64,000 bases of DNA from Nemopilema nomurai (Eukaryota; Cnidaria; Scyphozoa; Rhizostomeae; Rhizostomatidae). Each line of letters begins with the position of its first letter. The first letter of the stretch is position 1. Position numbers and translations under genes: made by a program. The notes under the pieces are model-generated. The model did not search any database and was not told the origin of the DNA. It was given only the letters and a program-made list of their open reading frames with translations. The stretch lies in the NCBI GenBank assembly GCA_003864495.1, contig ML133403.1:310001-374000 (forward strand), read 5' to 3'. Below are positions 12,401 to 23,369 of this stretch, piece by piece.

Positions 12401-15400
12401 CAGCGCGTGCTGGTGAATTTTTGGTGATGTGTCTTCGCACAAATGTTTTACGCCCTTTTTACCCGATTTACCTTGCTGATCGTAGTATACGGAAGTCAGG
12501 AGAACAAAGTCAAGCAAACAAAGGCTGGCAGATGCCCATTTCAGAAAAATCCTGCTATCAAAGATGCTGTGTCACATAAAAGTAAAGCTATTTTCGCGTT
12601 GCGTTGTTTTGCGTTGTTTTGCGTTGCTTTACGTTGTTTTGCGTTGCTTTGCGTTGCTTTACGTTGAAACAGTTGCATTTTCTCTCGTCCTAAACAATGT
12701 GTTCATTCTTTGATCTACAAACACTGCGAAGATTACCTGGAACAGCTCTCGCCAGCAGCATGTTTTTTTCTCTTTCGTACAATCGTTGTCAAGCCAACCT
12801 CCCACAAATAGGTGGTTTAAATAGATATAGGATATTTAATTTGAAAATGATTTTTTATACAATGGGAGATGAACACTGTTTGTTTTGAGTTAGACTATTA
12901 AGACAAACTTGAAAAAGTACGCATTATGTCATGTTGTTCTGACTTGTATTTTCAACATATGCTCCGCAAAAATGTTACTTATAAATGCCCATCCTAGTGG
13001 AAGGTAGAAATGATTGCACGTAGAAAGCATTTGCAGCGAACTTCTTTATGATCCGACTCTTTAGATTTTCCTCGATCAAAGGAGAGTAGTCAAGGAAGAA
13101 GTCGAGCGTCGACAGTGCATGCGTAACAAGATCCTGCTGAGGTATGACTTTTGTCATGATATGCTGCACTGCATTCCATGGAAGAAGAAGTGTTAAGATG
13201 TATTTTGTTTGTGTCCAAAAATGTCATAGATTGATGCCAATTTCATTTCTCATAAAAGGGATCCCATGACTGTTTCCTCAAATATAATTTGCTAATGATA
13301 GTGTTTCAATATTCATTAAGCAATGTTCTAGACATATACACCGGTGGATCACATGCTACTTCTGTATGGAACTTCTTGATGCGAACTTGGAAGATAACTC
13401 TTTGAACACCTTGTTAAATGCTTTCCAGAATATGTATATTTTGCGCTACTCTGTTTTCAATTTGCTTTATAAACCGTCTTGTGTACAATTTCAAGGAATG
13501 TTCGTTTGTGTTTCTTTATCTGCAGGTGGGTACTCAAAAGATGGCGCGAAAACATTGCTGAATGGACAGACGATAGGCTGAAGACCAGCTTAGCGGTCGC
13601 GTTTGCCTCTTTAAAGGCGAAGAAAGAGGTACCAGCTGATTGATGTCGGCGGGAAAAATGCATCACACGAAGTGCTTCAGAGCGTCGGCGTATTACTCTT
13701 AGTCCATTCTAGCACAGCTCTATTTTTGAATCGTTTGTGCAGCTTTCCCTGGTTTTTTGCTCTATGATATATATGAACAGTTGTGAATTGCGTTAAGGTG
13801 GCAGAAGAGAAAGCCACTCTCTTCTATTCCAGTTCATAACATGTTTCATTTTTGCCAGCAACAGCTCATATGTACAAGCTCCTGCTCCTTGTGAACTTTT
13901 AAGTGCTTCTTTATAGGTTTTCTTTGCGTGGAGAAATTTGACTGTTCTAAAAATTACAAACGATGGATGGAAAACTGCAGAGTGCAAGAAATAAGAAAAA
14001 CTCTTGATTTGAGTAGGTGATCTTCTTATTTTATTTTATTTGACTTTTTCAGTTGATCTATTTCATTTGATTCATTTAATTTGTTTTTTTTCTTTAATAC
14101 CTATATCAATTATTTCAATAGTTATTCTTGTTATTTTCTTGAAATCTAAACACTGAACCTTTCCTGGATGGTGTAGTTAAATAGAAAATCAATTGTTTAG
14201 AGTCTGGTTGGGAAAAACTAACAGTATTCTCTACATTAGCTGTTTACATAAATGCAATTTGAATTATTATTCTATACAGCCATATTTACTACCACAAGTA
14301 ATACAACCTCTAAGGCGTTGCTTGTAATTTTATCCCAATAATTGCTTCCCCATTTGAGCTACAATTCCCCTCTTTGCAGGCTTAAAACGCCGTGTGTTCT
14401 TTTCCATCTTTGAACATGCAAAGTACTCGAGAAGGGCCAAGCAGCTTAATGATACAGCCCGCGTGTTTTACGATGGCAAATTGAAACTGAAGTGTCTGAA
14501 GGCCTTGCAACAAAATACTTCGCTGCAGTTCAAGAAAATGGTGCCGCTTCTTCTTTCAAATAGCGTCATTTTAAGCAATTTTTCTCTTCGATTGTCTTCA
14601 CCTATTGTTAAGTAATTAATTATGTCAACAAGAAGGATTACGAATTCTTTACAATGAACCTTCATTGCTACAAAATTCAGCAAAAAGAGAGAAGAGCTTC
14701 CATGAGTAAGTTATTGGTTTTTCAACTCGCACACTGCGCATGTGTAACGTTTGCTTGCATTATTCCGTTTTTTGTTGTAATACGTCTTCCCACAAGTTAA
14801 ATTTGCAATTAAATCCAAACGAACACTTTGTAATGGAATGTTTTTTACAGCTACTCAAAAGGCAAAGTGAAATGTTCCACTTGAGAAGAAATTTGACATC
14901 ATTCTTCCAACGTTGGAAGCAACAGGTTATTAGTTCTTTTTTTTAATTCAGATTGGTTATCGTTCATGATATTTATCTTTCATTTCCAGATATTCCTCGC
15001 TTTGTATTAAAAAATATGATCAATGCTACATAACGTTACTGTGGAGGCAAAACGTCGCTAAAACTTTAATGTTTATTTTAGTATGGAATTTCCGTGCAAG
15101 AGAGAAACAGAACCAATGTTGTTTTGTGGTGGTGGAGTACGAATCTCCAAAGGAAGGTGAAAATTTGCAATTAATTCTAATCAACTGCCTCTGTACAAGT
15201 GAACTTGATACTTGGTGCACTTGTCTTTCATGAATGCATGATATTTCAATAAAAAAGGCACCGAGATGAGCAAGCTTTTAAAAAGCAGTTACGCGACACA
15301 CTTCAGTGTCTTTACAGCAGTGTCGTACCCAAAAGTACCCCGTTCTTCATCCTTTGACTCCCTGAGGCTCTGGCACCCTGAGGCTCTGGCACCCAGGGTA

Positions 15401-18400
15401 ACCCAAGAGAAGCCTTGGTCCCTCTAAGATTTTTGGCTATTGGTTAGTGTTTCCGCCCATGTGCTTTATACGTAGCTTTTCATATGAATTGCTCGGGCGT
15501 TCTCATTGAATAAACGCATGCATTGATTCTTCACTTCAAATTTTTTGAAACAAATAGATTCAGATCACCTTAAAGGAAGGCTTCATTCAAAATATATTAA
15601 ATAGGTATCCGTACATTTCTATTTCAGCCCACCTACCTCACCACCCCCCTCTCACCCTCCCCCAGTTTTCTCACGCTGGAATAACCTCTGTTGATTCTAA
15701 CATATGAAACGTCATCAGAATAGAATCAAAAGTAGAAATGTGTGTTGTATCTACCTTGTTTTGACTATCGAAGCAGGCCAATTTGAAGAGTGAGCCCAAC
15801 TTCACTCGTGCAAAGACAGCGCGATCTCACAGAGTTTTGCCCTCGTTGCTGCCCCTAAACATGTTGATGTATGAAGATTTGTCCTGAATTTGAATTCCTT
15901 ATAGGCGATAGGTGCGTGGAAAAAGTACCTAGAGTACAGAAAAATGAAGAAGATTAGGGAACACGAAGCGCTGTGGTTAAGAAGGGAAAACCTGATGGAA
16001 AATTGTCTTCAACAATGGATTTCGGTAGGACAAGAATTTTTTTTGCTTTATCGTTCGATGAGATGTTACGCGGGCTGGATGAAGCATCTCTAGAAGTTGT
16101 CTATCCTATCTTTTTCATTTAATTTTGAGATATAATGTATTTTCCAGCAGCAGGGTTACTCTTAAAAGAATTTAACCCAGTTTCGCAGAAAGGGTGTGTA
16201 TGGTCTCGTAGTGTAGTGGTTATCACGTTCGCTTTACACGCGAAAGGTCCCCGGTTCGAGCCCGGGCGAGACCACTTTTTGCTCCTTTCTTTTTCCTCCT
16301 TTCTTTTTCCTCCTTTCTTTTTCCTCCTTTCTTTTTCCTTTCAATTTTTCTGCTAAACTTTCAAATTTACTAACACACCCAACTTTCCCGTTTCAGTATT
16401 CAACTGGCATGATGGCATTTCGTAGCAAAATTGCGAATGCTCGGCAAATTGAGGTAAGCTGTATCTGTTTGACACATCCGCTAAAAGATTTAGCTCTCTT
16501 TCTGCAGGGGTTTTAGTCTTCTAGTCTCTGGATACCGAGCTTTCACATCGGCATGTAAGTTTTCATAACTTAACATTTTGTTTTGGCAGGAACCAGGGAC
16601 TTAGAAACGGGGAGAGCCAGAGAGGCCATAGCCCCGCCCCCTCACTTTGGGGGAAACCTTGCAAAATGTTGCCCCTTCCAAACCCGATAGTGCCCCTGCG
16701 ACCCCTAAAAGTGCCTCTTCCGAATTCAAAAATGATCATGTGCTCCTTTTTTATCTGGCCCTCCCACTTTTTAGATGATTCCAACGTTTCTGGCAGGAAC
16801 GCACTCTTTATATACACGTTTTTTATTATTATAAGAAACCGGTTTATAAGAAACCTAGTACCAGAGCTCCAAAAATTTAAGAAATTTTTAGCGCTTAATC
16901 AATTTTTTTAAGAAACTCAAAAAAAATAAGATGGCTCTCTGAGCCGGAAAATAATACGTACCGGGTTTCTCGAAAATAATGCGAAAATAATATAACAATT
17001 TAAGCACACTGTACCGGGTGTCTCGATAGAAAGTACCCCTGTTTCCATCAGAATAATGAACAAGAGATACTATATCAAATCTTACTGTTGTGTTATAAAC
17101 TTGAATACAATTAATATGCACATGAAGGCGCAAAATTTGATGTTAAATGCTTAAAGATAAGAAACTTTTAAGAAACTTTTAGTACTAGAAACTAGTGAAA
17201 AATTAAAACTAGGACTCAAGCTAGGTTTCTAATAACGTGTATAGAAGAATATATAATCTTAGCACTTAAGACCACACGAGGATTGGTCGGAAAGTCGAAC
17301 AGCAGAAATGCATGGCGTTTTAAATTTGTTTTTCCAATGTTAGAAATCAATAGATAAAGATAATTAAAACCATTCCAAAATGCTACCTAACAAAGCTGAG
17401 TAGAACACTTTAAAATTTTCCCACTTGTCTGAGAAGAAAAAGCCGAGAACCCATTTTTAAAATCTTCCTTGCTTTTCATCGTTCGGCTTCTGTGGACGGC
17501 GGTTTGCGGACCAAAAGGAAGCCTTGGCAAATGGGCAAAACTATCATGGAAACAGGCGCGCAATGGCAGTTACTAGTCTATGACTTAAGCCGTGATGCTT
17601 TTTCAGGGTGCCATTGTGCTGCAGGAACGCGTGAGGAGGTGCGCCGCTTTGTGGCACAAAAAGACCTTTGCACGGGGACGCAGAAAGGCGGTGGACAGGG
17701 AAGCTGCTGCAACTTCAGGTCGCCTTTTTCGTTTCTGTTCTCACTTGCTAAACTATCAATCTCTACTTGACACTGATTGTGCTTGCCTTACTCATACCAC
17801 TTCGCTTTCTCGTAGAAGCCGGAAAGGCCCATCTAGTGCTAGAGAGGTGAGGATGCTAGTTTCTAGATTTCGCAGTAATGCGGGTAACGCCAAAGCCCAG
17901 GGGCAAAATTAGCCATATATATTGAGTTATCAATGAAACAATTGATTGCATCACTGGCACTACACTACAATGCTACTACATTTTGTGAGTTTCCATCAAC
18001 CAATGATTGTCTTAAAAAGCAGCAGTGCTCTAGAGAAAGCTTTAAATTGCACCTGATTCTGGTTTAAAAGGAAATCCAAAACTTTTCAGCATAAAATATT
18101 TTAAATGCGACCTAAAATAAGCTCCTTAATGCAATCTTTGGAAAGTTCTTTAATTCTAAAGTAAAAACGAGCTTTGTATTTGACACTTGGATGGCTCGAC
18201 GCGGTTCCAACCCAAAACAAACGCAAATGGCTGATGTACCTAAAGAGCTATGAAGTGCTAGGCTGATTTCTCTGTGGTTTGGACTTGAATGCTGCAGCAA
18301 CGATCGCCGGAGGAGCTTCATTTATCTTCACTTCTCGTGTAAACATGTACATCATCAAATTGCCTGTGGCGTTCTAATGGTGTGACCAAATCATTTATCA

Positions 18401-21400
18401 ATAAACTAATACTTTGTTATTGATAAAAGTCTCGGTTTAAACATTTTTTAAAGAGGGATGATAAAATATTTAGGAGAGCGGCATATCTTATTAGAGAATC
18501 TCCTAAGCTTTGTTCTTGTGGCATCTGGCAAAACATTCAATTCTGGCCGAGGTGCGTATGATATATCTCAGGTCTGATGCGAAGATGATTTGCAATTGTC
18601 ACTTTCATGGTCATCGGCTGCCGTTTCCTTTCGAGTAAGACCTGAACGAGCTTGCAAAGCGCTTCAGCGCGTGTTTTTATCTTTCAAAACTCTTGATCGC
18701 TGCCACCCGAAGAAATGCACCCATTCAGGGGCCTAACTGACCCCTAACTGACCCCTAACTGACCCCTAACTGACCCCTAACTGACCCCAAGCCTCTTTGC
18801 TTCGCCAAACCTTATACCACGAAACCTAGATATTCGACAACACTCAATATTGGGTGTTTACGTACATGTGCATGAAATTTCACTAACATGAAAACATAAG
18901 AACGTACCGTCCGGCTGAATTCTGAGTGTGTAGTTACTTGTCTAGGGTAACCACTGCCGGTTTAGTGCCAACCGTGGCGGTCTTGTCAAAAGAGAGGAGG
19001 CCGCCGCCCCGCAAACCAGACTACTTGCGCGGCTCTTTCGACCTTGGTCAGTTCATGCACATGTGTGGCCACGATGAACCCTGCAGCTGCGAGGCCCTGA
19101 ACCAATGCACGGACGAAAGCCACCCGCGCCAGCCACCACCGCTTCCCTCGTCGCCAAGCGCCCGGCGTCTGCAAGAGAAAGGGGATTCCTTGTTGCTGGC
19201 GATTTCTTCTGGAGAAGACGTCCAGGGAAACCAACCGAAGGTGACTCGAAGTTACACTGTTAAGTTCATTCGTATCAGTAGCAGCGCCAGAATCGATTTT
19301 CTCCTTTGTCTAAATTCGAGGGGGTAAGACCTTTGTGAGGTACTTCCATTTCCCCTGAAACTTTATGTTTTAGAAACTACCACAAGCAATTGAAAACCCT
19401 CAATTGCTGCAAACATAGACATTCCCTTTAGGTGAAAGGGTGTTTTAAATCACTGGAAAGGACGTTTCCTACATTAAATAGGGCGTGGACCTAAAGGAGT
19501 TCTCGTGCTCCGCCCAATTCAACCGCTTCCTCCCAACCACCCACACTGTTTCTTGGCTGGCCCCGCCACTGGTTTATATACGCGGGAAAAGGTTGTGGAG
19601 GAACGGATGGTTGAATTGTTGCAGAATTTATGGTTTATTGCCAGATTCTCCGACAGAATAGAGAATATTCTAATTCAGACCAGAAAGTGATTACGCAGCT
19701 ATTTCTTTGTCATCTGTAGGTGAAGGAGATTGCAAGGCCACCGCAGCGAGTTTGTGCGACTCAAAGGCTACTACCACCTTCCTCATTTCAGAGACCCAAG
19801 GTTAATGACGTAGAAGGTCAGTGACAGAAAAAGTTCGGTTCGATTTTCAACATTCATTTGCAGTAATGGTTAATAGTAAGTGTGGAAATAAAAAGAAAAC
19901 ATTGACAGGGAACATGGAAGAAATCATAATGAACCTTTCAACTTTTAATTAAACATTAAAAAGCGGATATCATAGTAAATCTATTATCCAAATTTTATGT
20001 CGCATTAGAACCGTTCCCCTACTAATCCATTTTATGAACTGCTCCTCCCTTTTTTAAGTGGCGTCCTGAAAAAGCTGCGGCCCTTCTTAACGAAAGCATC
20101 TTTTTAGATTTATGCACAGCTACGCAACCTTCGAGTTGAAGGTAGAAAATTCTTCATATATCTCCTTAGAATTGGTAAAGTTTTATTTTAAACCCAAATG
20201 CATTTTTTTCAAGCTCAAAACAAAAACGCAGAAGATTTGTCAAAAGCATCAAATCAAGATAGCCATCTTGATGTTAAACAACAAAACACAAGCTCTTCAG
20301 CAGAGGAATATTCTTCTGAAAGCGAGGACAGCTTTCAAGATGAAGAGATTCAAGTTCCAGCAAATGAAAACCTACTCTTGCAAGTGGCAAAGATCAAGGA
20401 CACCTTGGTCAACTACCAAAAGCAACAGAAACGTTTACGGTACTTAGCCTAAAAGTATCTCCAATTTTCAAATTGATATTATCCAGATTTGTACTCCCCC
20501 AATTTGTAGAAGCTATTCCGAATAGCCAGTTTCCATCACAATTCCCTTCACATACCGTAAATCCTCGAATTATTTATTTTTGACATTTTTGGGTGGGGGC
20601 TTATTCGAGGGGGGTGCTTATTCGAGTGGGGGGCTTATAAAATTTCCTGAAACATGCCACGTAAAAAGACAATTTTTGAAATTTTTTTCTTTTCACAATA
20701 TAAAAAATAACCTAAGTATTAAGTAACATTTGATTAAGTTATTAACAAAAACATAAATTTTTATGGTAATTCACTAAAATTCCGAAGGCAGCCTCAGGAG
20801 TCAAAAATTTACAGATGGGGGGGGCTTATTTCGAGGAGGCGGGGCGCTTATTAACAGTTTGTAGTTCTAGGGTGGGGGCTTATTCGAGGGGGGGCCTTTT
20901 TCAAGGGGGTCCAATTCGAGGATTTACGGTAATAAAAAAACACCATATCTGCTCTGGAGCCCCATTTTTCAGCTTCTTACAGCTGCATGCACTAGCTACT
21001 TCCCAATTGTACTCTCAAACCTTGCTGTTGTCTCTTTTCCATTACGAAATATTTTTTGCAAGTTTATCCTTTTTGTATTTGAAAGTGAACTGAAATCACA
21101 TCAGAACCAAATTCTACAGTGGATCAGTTCTGGGGAAGGACCCTGCTGTGACGACAGATTGGAAAGCCACAGTGATTTTCATAAAGGATATCAATTGTGT
21201 TCTGAGGTAGAGCTTTGTTTAATCTGGAGCTTTCATTTGATGGTTTAAAGTAGATCTGTGACTAGATTTGTATATATCAACATCTACATGTGGTGACAAA
21301 GACAGAAAGAAATTTGGTTTGCAGAAAAATGTGGTTTCTTTCTTGTTATGGAAGAGAATGGCTTGCTTAGGCCCTAAGTAAAGACAACAGTGTAGTCAAT

Positions 21401-21780
21401 GGCCCAACATATTCCAATTTGATTCAAGACAAGGCTGACTAATCACACGGAACACACTGAATATAATCAGAGGTGAAAATCAACAGCAGTACTATGCTCT
21501 GCAGCAATTAACAGAATCACAATGGCATAACAACACATTGACATAAGAAAACATCTAGCTATCAACAAGATTAGGATTAATCAAATATACTGCAGGCAAA
21601 ACATGTTACAGATAGGAAATTGCCTATATTGTTTGACTTTTGACAAAAAACTGTGATACAATTGTCTTCTAGATTCAGACTGATATTGAGGAGATAACGG
21701 ATCAAATTTCCAAAGAAGGACCAACTGTGAAGAAACTAGCTAAAGATGTTCAGATACTTTTAAAAAAGTTAAATGTGTAA
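6471..21780 (+). CDS. SFI1: SFI1-like centrin-binding repeat protein, multi-exon
   Basis: Predicted exons with AG/GT borders and continuous phase: 6471-6542, 6632-6742, 6957-7051, 7261-7378, 7543-7645, 8598-8754, 8890-9051, 9357-9427, 9595-9687, 10328-10440, 10889-10969, 11177-11308, 11344-11371 (weak), 11447-11539, 11731-11816, 12105-12180, 13065-13141, 13332-13433, 13526-13628, 13904-14012, 14380-14540, 14851-14925, 15082-15156, 15905-16024, 16397-16453, 17607-17718, 17816-17846, 18946-19240, 19720-19816, 20214-20439, 21128-21206, 21673-21780 (TAA). They encode about 1,138 residues. Most exons carry one basic helical repeat with an invariant Trp (KYLHIWVKK, LKAWKMYL, ALEAWRQR, AIGAWKKYL), the Sfi1 type that binds centrin. 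The 18946 exon is proline-rich, with RKPDYLRGSF. The last exons form a helical C-terminus like that of vertebrate SFI1. Family role: centriole/spindle-pole scaffold with centrin. The N-terminus was not found. Symbol by family resemblance. Confidence 0.85.
9791..9866. repeat. 22-bp tandem repeat in SFI1 intron
   Basis: About three and a half copies of a unit like AAACCACTCCTCCATTCGTT, with small variations. It lies in the intron between the exons ending at 9687 and starting at 10328. No coding role is seen. Confidence 0.8.
12601..12666. repeat. 10-bp tandem repeat (GCGTTGTTTT)
   Basis: Six full copies of GCGTTGTTTT or GCGTTGCTTT plus a partial one, in the SFI1 intron between 12180 and 13065. 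It is a simple minisatellite. Confidence 0.9.
16202..16274 (+). tRNA. tRNA-Val (anticodon TAC)
   Basis: A 73-nt cloverleaf. The acceptor stem GGTCTCG pairs with CGAGACC, followed by discriminator A. The D arm contains TAGTGTAGTGG (A box). The anticodon stem TTCGC/GCGAA closes a seven-base loop TTTACAC with anticodon TAC. The T arm contains GGTTCGAGCCC (B box). A TTTTT run at 16276-16280 is a proper polymerase III terminator. There is no intron. The body closely resembles animal tRNA-Val(UAC). It lies in an SFI1 intron in the same orientation as the host gene. Confidence 0.97.
16275..16340. repeat. Polypyrimidine tract after the tRNA
   Basis: Directly after the tRNA there are four or more copies of CTCCTTTCTTTTTC. 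The first T5 acts as the terminator. The rest is a pyrimidine-rich microsatellite inside the SFI1 intron. Confidence 0.8.
16811..17243. mobile_element. Candidate TIR element (TATACACGTT ends)
   Basis: TATACACGTT at 16811-16820 is mirrored by AACGTGTATA at 17234-17243. The inner flanks are also related in inverted orientation (ttat..aagaaacc on the left, ggtttcta.taa on the right). The body holds repeated 'aagaaact' motifs and no coding frame. The size (433 bp) fits a MITE. No clear target duplication was found. Confidence 0.45.
18731..18788. repeat. 11-bp tandem repeat CCCCTAACTGA
   Basis: Five copies of CCCCTAACTGA in the SFI1 intron before the exon at 18946. The unit contains the CCCTAA hexamer also found in telomeric DNA, but the extra five bases make it a distinct array. 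Confidence 0.9.
20553..20931. mobile_element. MITE with TACCGTAAATCCTCGAATT termini
   Basis: The left end is TACCGTAAATCCTCGAATT and the right end is its exact reverse complement, 379 bp apart. If the outer TA is a target duplication, this is a Tc1/mariner-type structure. The interior has paired CT/GA-rich 'gggggcttattcgag' blocks and no coding potential. It lies in the SFI1 intron between 20439 and 21128. Confidence 0.85.
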
Positions 21781-22600
21781 TTATGGTTGGAAAGCTTTCT
21801 TTGTCTATGCCATTTGGCCAAATAATACTAAAAATTGAACTCAGTTGTGTGGTAGAAAACGTAAACAATGTTACTCTCAATGCACTCGAAAATCATGTTT
21901 GTCTTAAATCACTGACATAAAAGATTTTTTATCTTTATACATTGAATCATTACAATCCACAAATTCTTCAAATTAATCAACATAAGCACCTCTAATGAAA
22001 AGGCAGTGTCATAGATTTGAAGTCTTCATGATGGCATTTGGATGTAATATTTGTTCTGTCCCTCCTCCCTTTACTCAGTAACCGAAATGTAGCTAATTTA
22101 TTTTTATCTGTTTGACAAGAGTTTTTCCTGGTTGTATACACAGCTTCAAAAAGTTTCAATTCACTTGCAAGATTTTATCAGATTAGTTTGATTTCTTTAG
22201 ATTTCATCAGGGAAGCTTGTTTTAAAAAACATTATACTTTGCAATTATGAACAATAATGTTAGTAAGCAAGTGTATAAAAAGATTTTATGCTGTTCCAAT
22301 CAGGCATCAAAATGGTGTTTTTCATTTTGTGTGGAGAAGGAAGATTGGAAAAAAGGGAAATACTTGTGTGGCTGACGCAACCATCTGTCAAGAGAGACAA
22401 CTGCTTAATAACTTGATAATCATAATGATACTACAAAGGTTTTGCCATGAATCCCATGATTTCAGCATGAGGATTGAGAGTCAAGGGCCTTTCAAGTCCA
22501 CAAAGACTAGAGGATTGTATAATACTTCTTATTTAGACATTGCAACAAAGAAAAAAATCGTTATGAAACTTTAGATTATTATTATAGAAAATTTGCATTG
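21781..22600. other. Convergent 3' intergenic region
   Basis: Between the stop of the SFI1-type gene (+) and the 3' end of the Mpv17-family gene (-). It is A+T rich and includes a 105-codon open frame with no recognisable motif. No RNA gene or repeat was seen. Confidence 0.5.
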
Positions 22601-22603
22601 AGG

Positions 22604-22609
22604 TTTATT
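22604..22609 (-). terminator. Polyadenylation signal AATAAA for the Mpv17-family gene
   Basis: TTTATT on the plus strand, i.e. AATAAA on the minus strand, about 155 bases past the stop codon of the minus-strand gene. Confidence 0.5.
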
Positions 22610-22763
22610 TAAAAAATATCTAGTAAATTCATTTAAAACATGTATATTGCCTTTATGTTGCCAATGATACACCTTAAGTTTGGCCAATTAACTTTACAGC
22701 TAACAAATGGGAAAACCAAATTTTACAAATCTAAATTAATTATGAATCCACAATTTTTATGCT

Positions 22764-23369
22764 TTAATCTTGGATCATAACAAAGCTTGGTGCATACCTT
22801 TTCAGGTAATCTTCAAGGTTATGATGTTTCAAAAATGACAAAAATACGCACCACATTAACTGGATGCTATTGTCATAAATAAACCTGTATCTCACTGGAA
22901 TGAGCCTAAAGTTTATAAACATTAGTGGGGGTAAAAGCACACAGTCTGCCAAATACGTAAACAGGAACTTCGCTTTTATCTCAGCTGCAACTTCCTTTAA
23001 GCTTTGTCCTTCCAGCAAACCAACCGAAAAGTAAAACATCATATATTCATATGGAGTAAACACTGTCTGGTACAGCAGCAGTTGCTTTAAAATTCTGTAA
23101 CGTCCGGTAAATGTTCCGCTCCACAAGTACCAATATGTACCACTGAACCCTGATAGAAATCCACAACAACCCATGCTAAAAATTCTTCGCAGATTGAACG
23201 TATCACGCCTTTCCAAAAATTTCTGCTCAATCATCTCTGCGCATGTACAGCAACCCACAGAGACACCAACATTTACAGGCAAAAGATATTTCCGTAAAAG
23301 TATCTTCCCTACACTATTAGCCAATTTGCCCAGGTCCTCTAACGTCTTTATTTTTAAATTAGCACTCAT
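22764..23369 (-). CDS. Mpv17/PMP22-family membrane protein, intronless
   Basis: A single open frame of 201 residues. The C-terminal half carries the family signature: FINFRLIPVRYRFIYDN, then the W-CVFLSFLKH end, corresponding to the NFxxVPxxYR...W..FLS motif of Mpv17, PXMP2 and Mpv17-like proteins. Three to four hydrophobic segments are spread over residues about 30-60, 75-95, 105-125 and 140-190. The family length is usually 170-220 residues. Members sit in the mitochondrial inner or peroxisomal membrane and are thought to affect small-metabolite permeability. The subfamily cannot be decided here; it is nearest in look to the Mpv17-like 2 group. Relatives usually have introns, so the uninterrupted frame may indicate a retrocopy or intron loss. 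The gene faces away from the receptor gene at 24652. Confidence 0.88.
   Translation of the reverse strand: MSANLKIKTLEDLGKLANSVGKILLRKYLLPVNVGVSVGCCTCAEMIEQKFLERRDTFNLRRIFSMGCCGFLSGFSGTYWYLWSGTFTGRYRILKQLLLYQTVFTPYEYMMFYFSVGLLEGQSLKEVAAEIKAKFLFTYLADCVLLPPLMFINFRLIPVRYRFIYDNSIQLMWCVFLSFLKHHNLEDYLKRYAPSFVMIQD

Noticed and set aside
14636..14705. Candidate SFI1 repeat exon (FFTMNLHCYKIQQKERR)
   Set aside because: Good protein character and a GTAAGT donor, but it ends in phase 1 while the next exon needs phase 0; left out of the model.
15255..15322. Candidate SFI1 exon after an AG in an A-rich tract
   Set aside because: Neither readable frame keeps phase with the exons ending at 15156 and starting at 15905, which already join directly.
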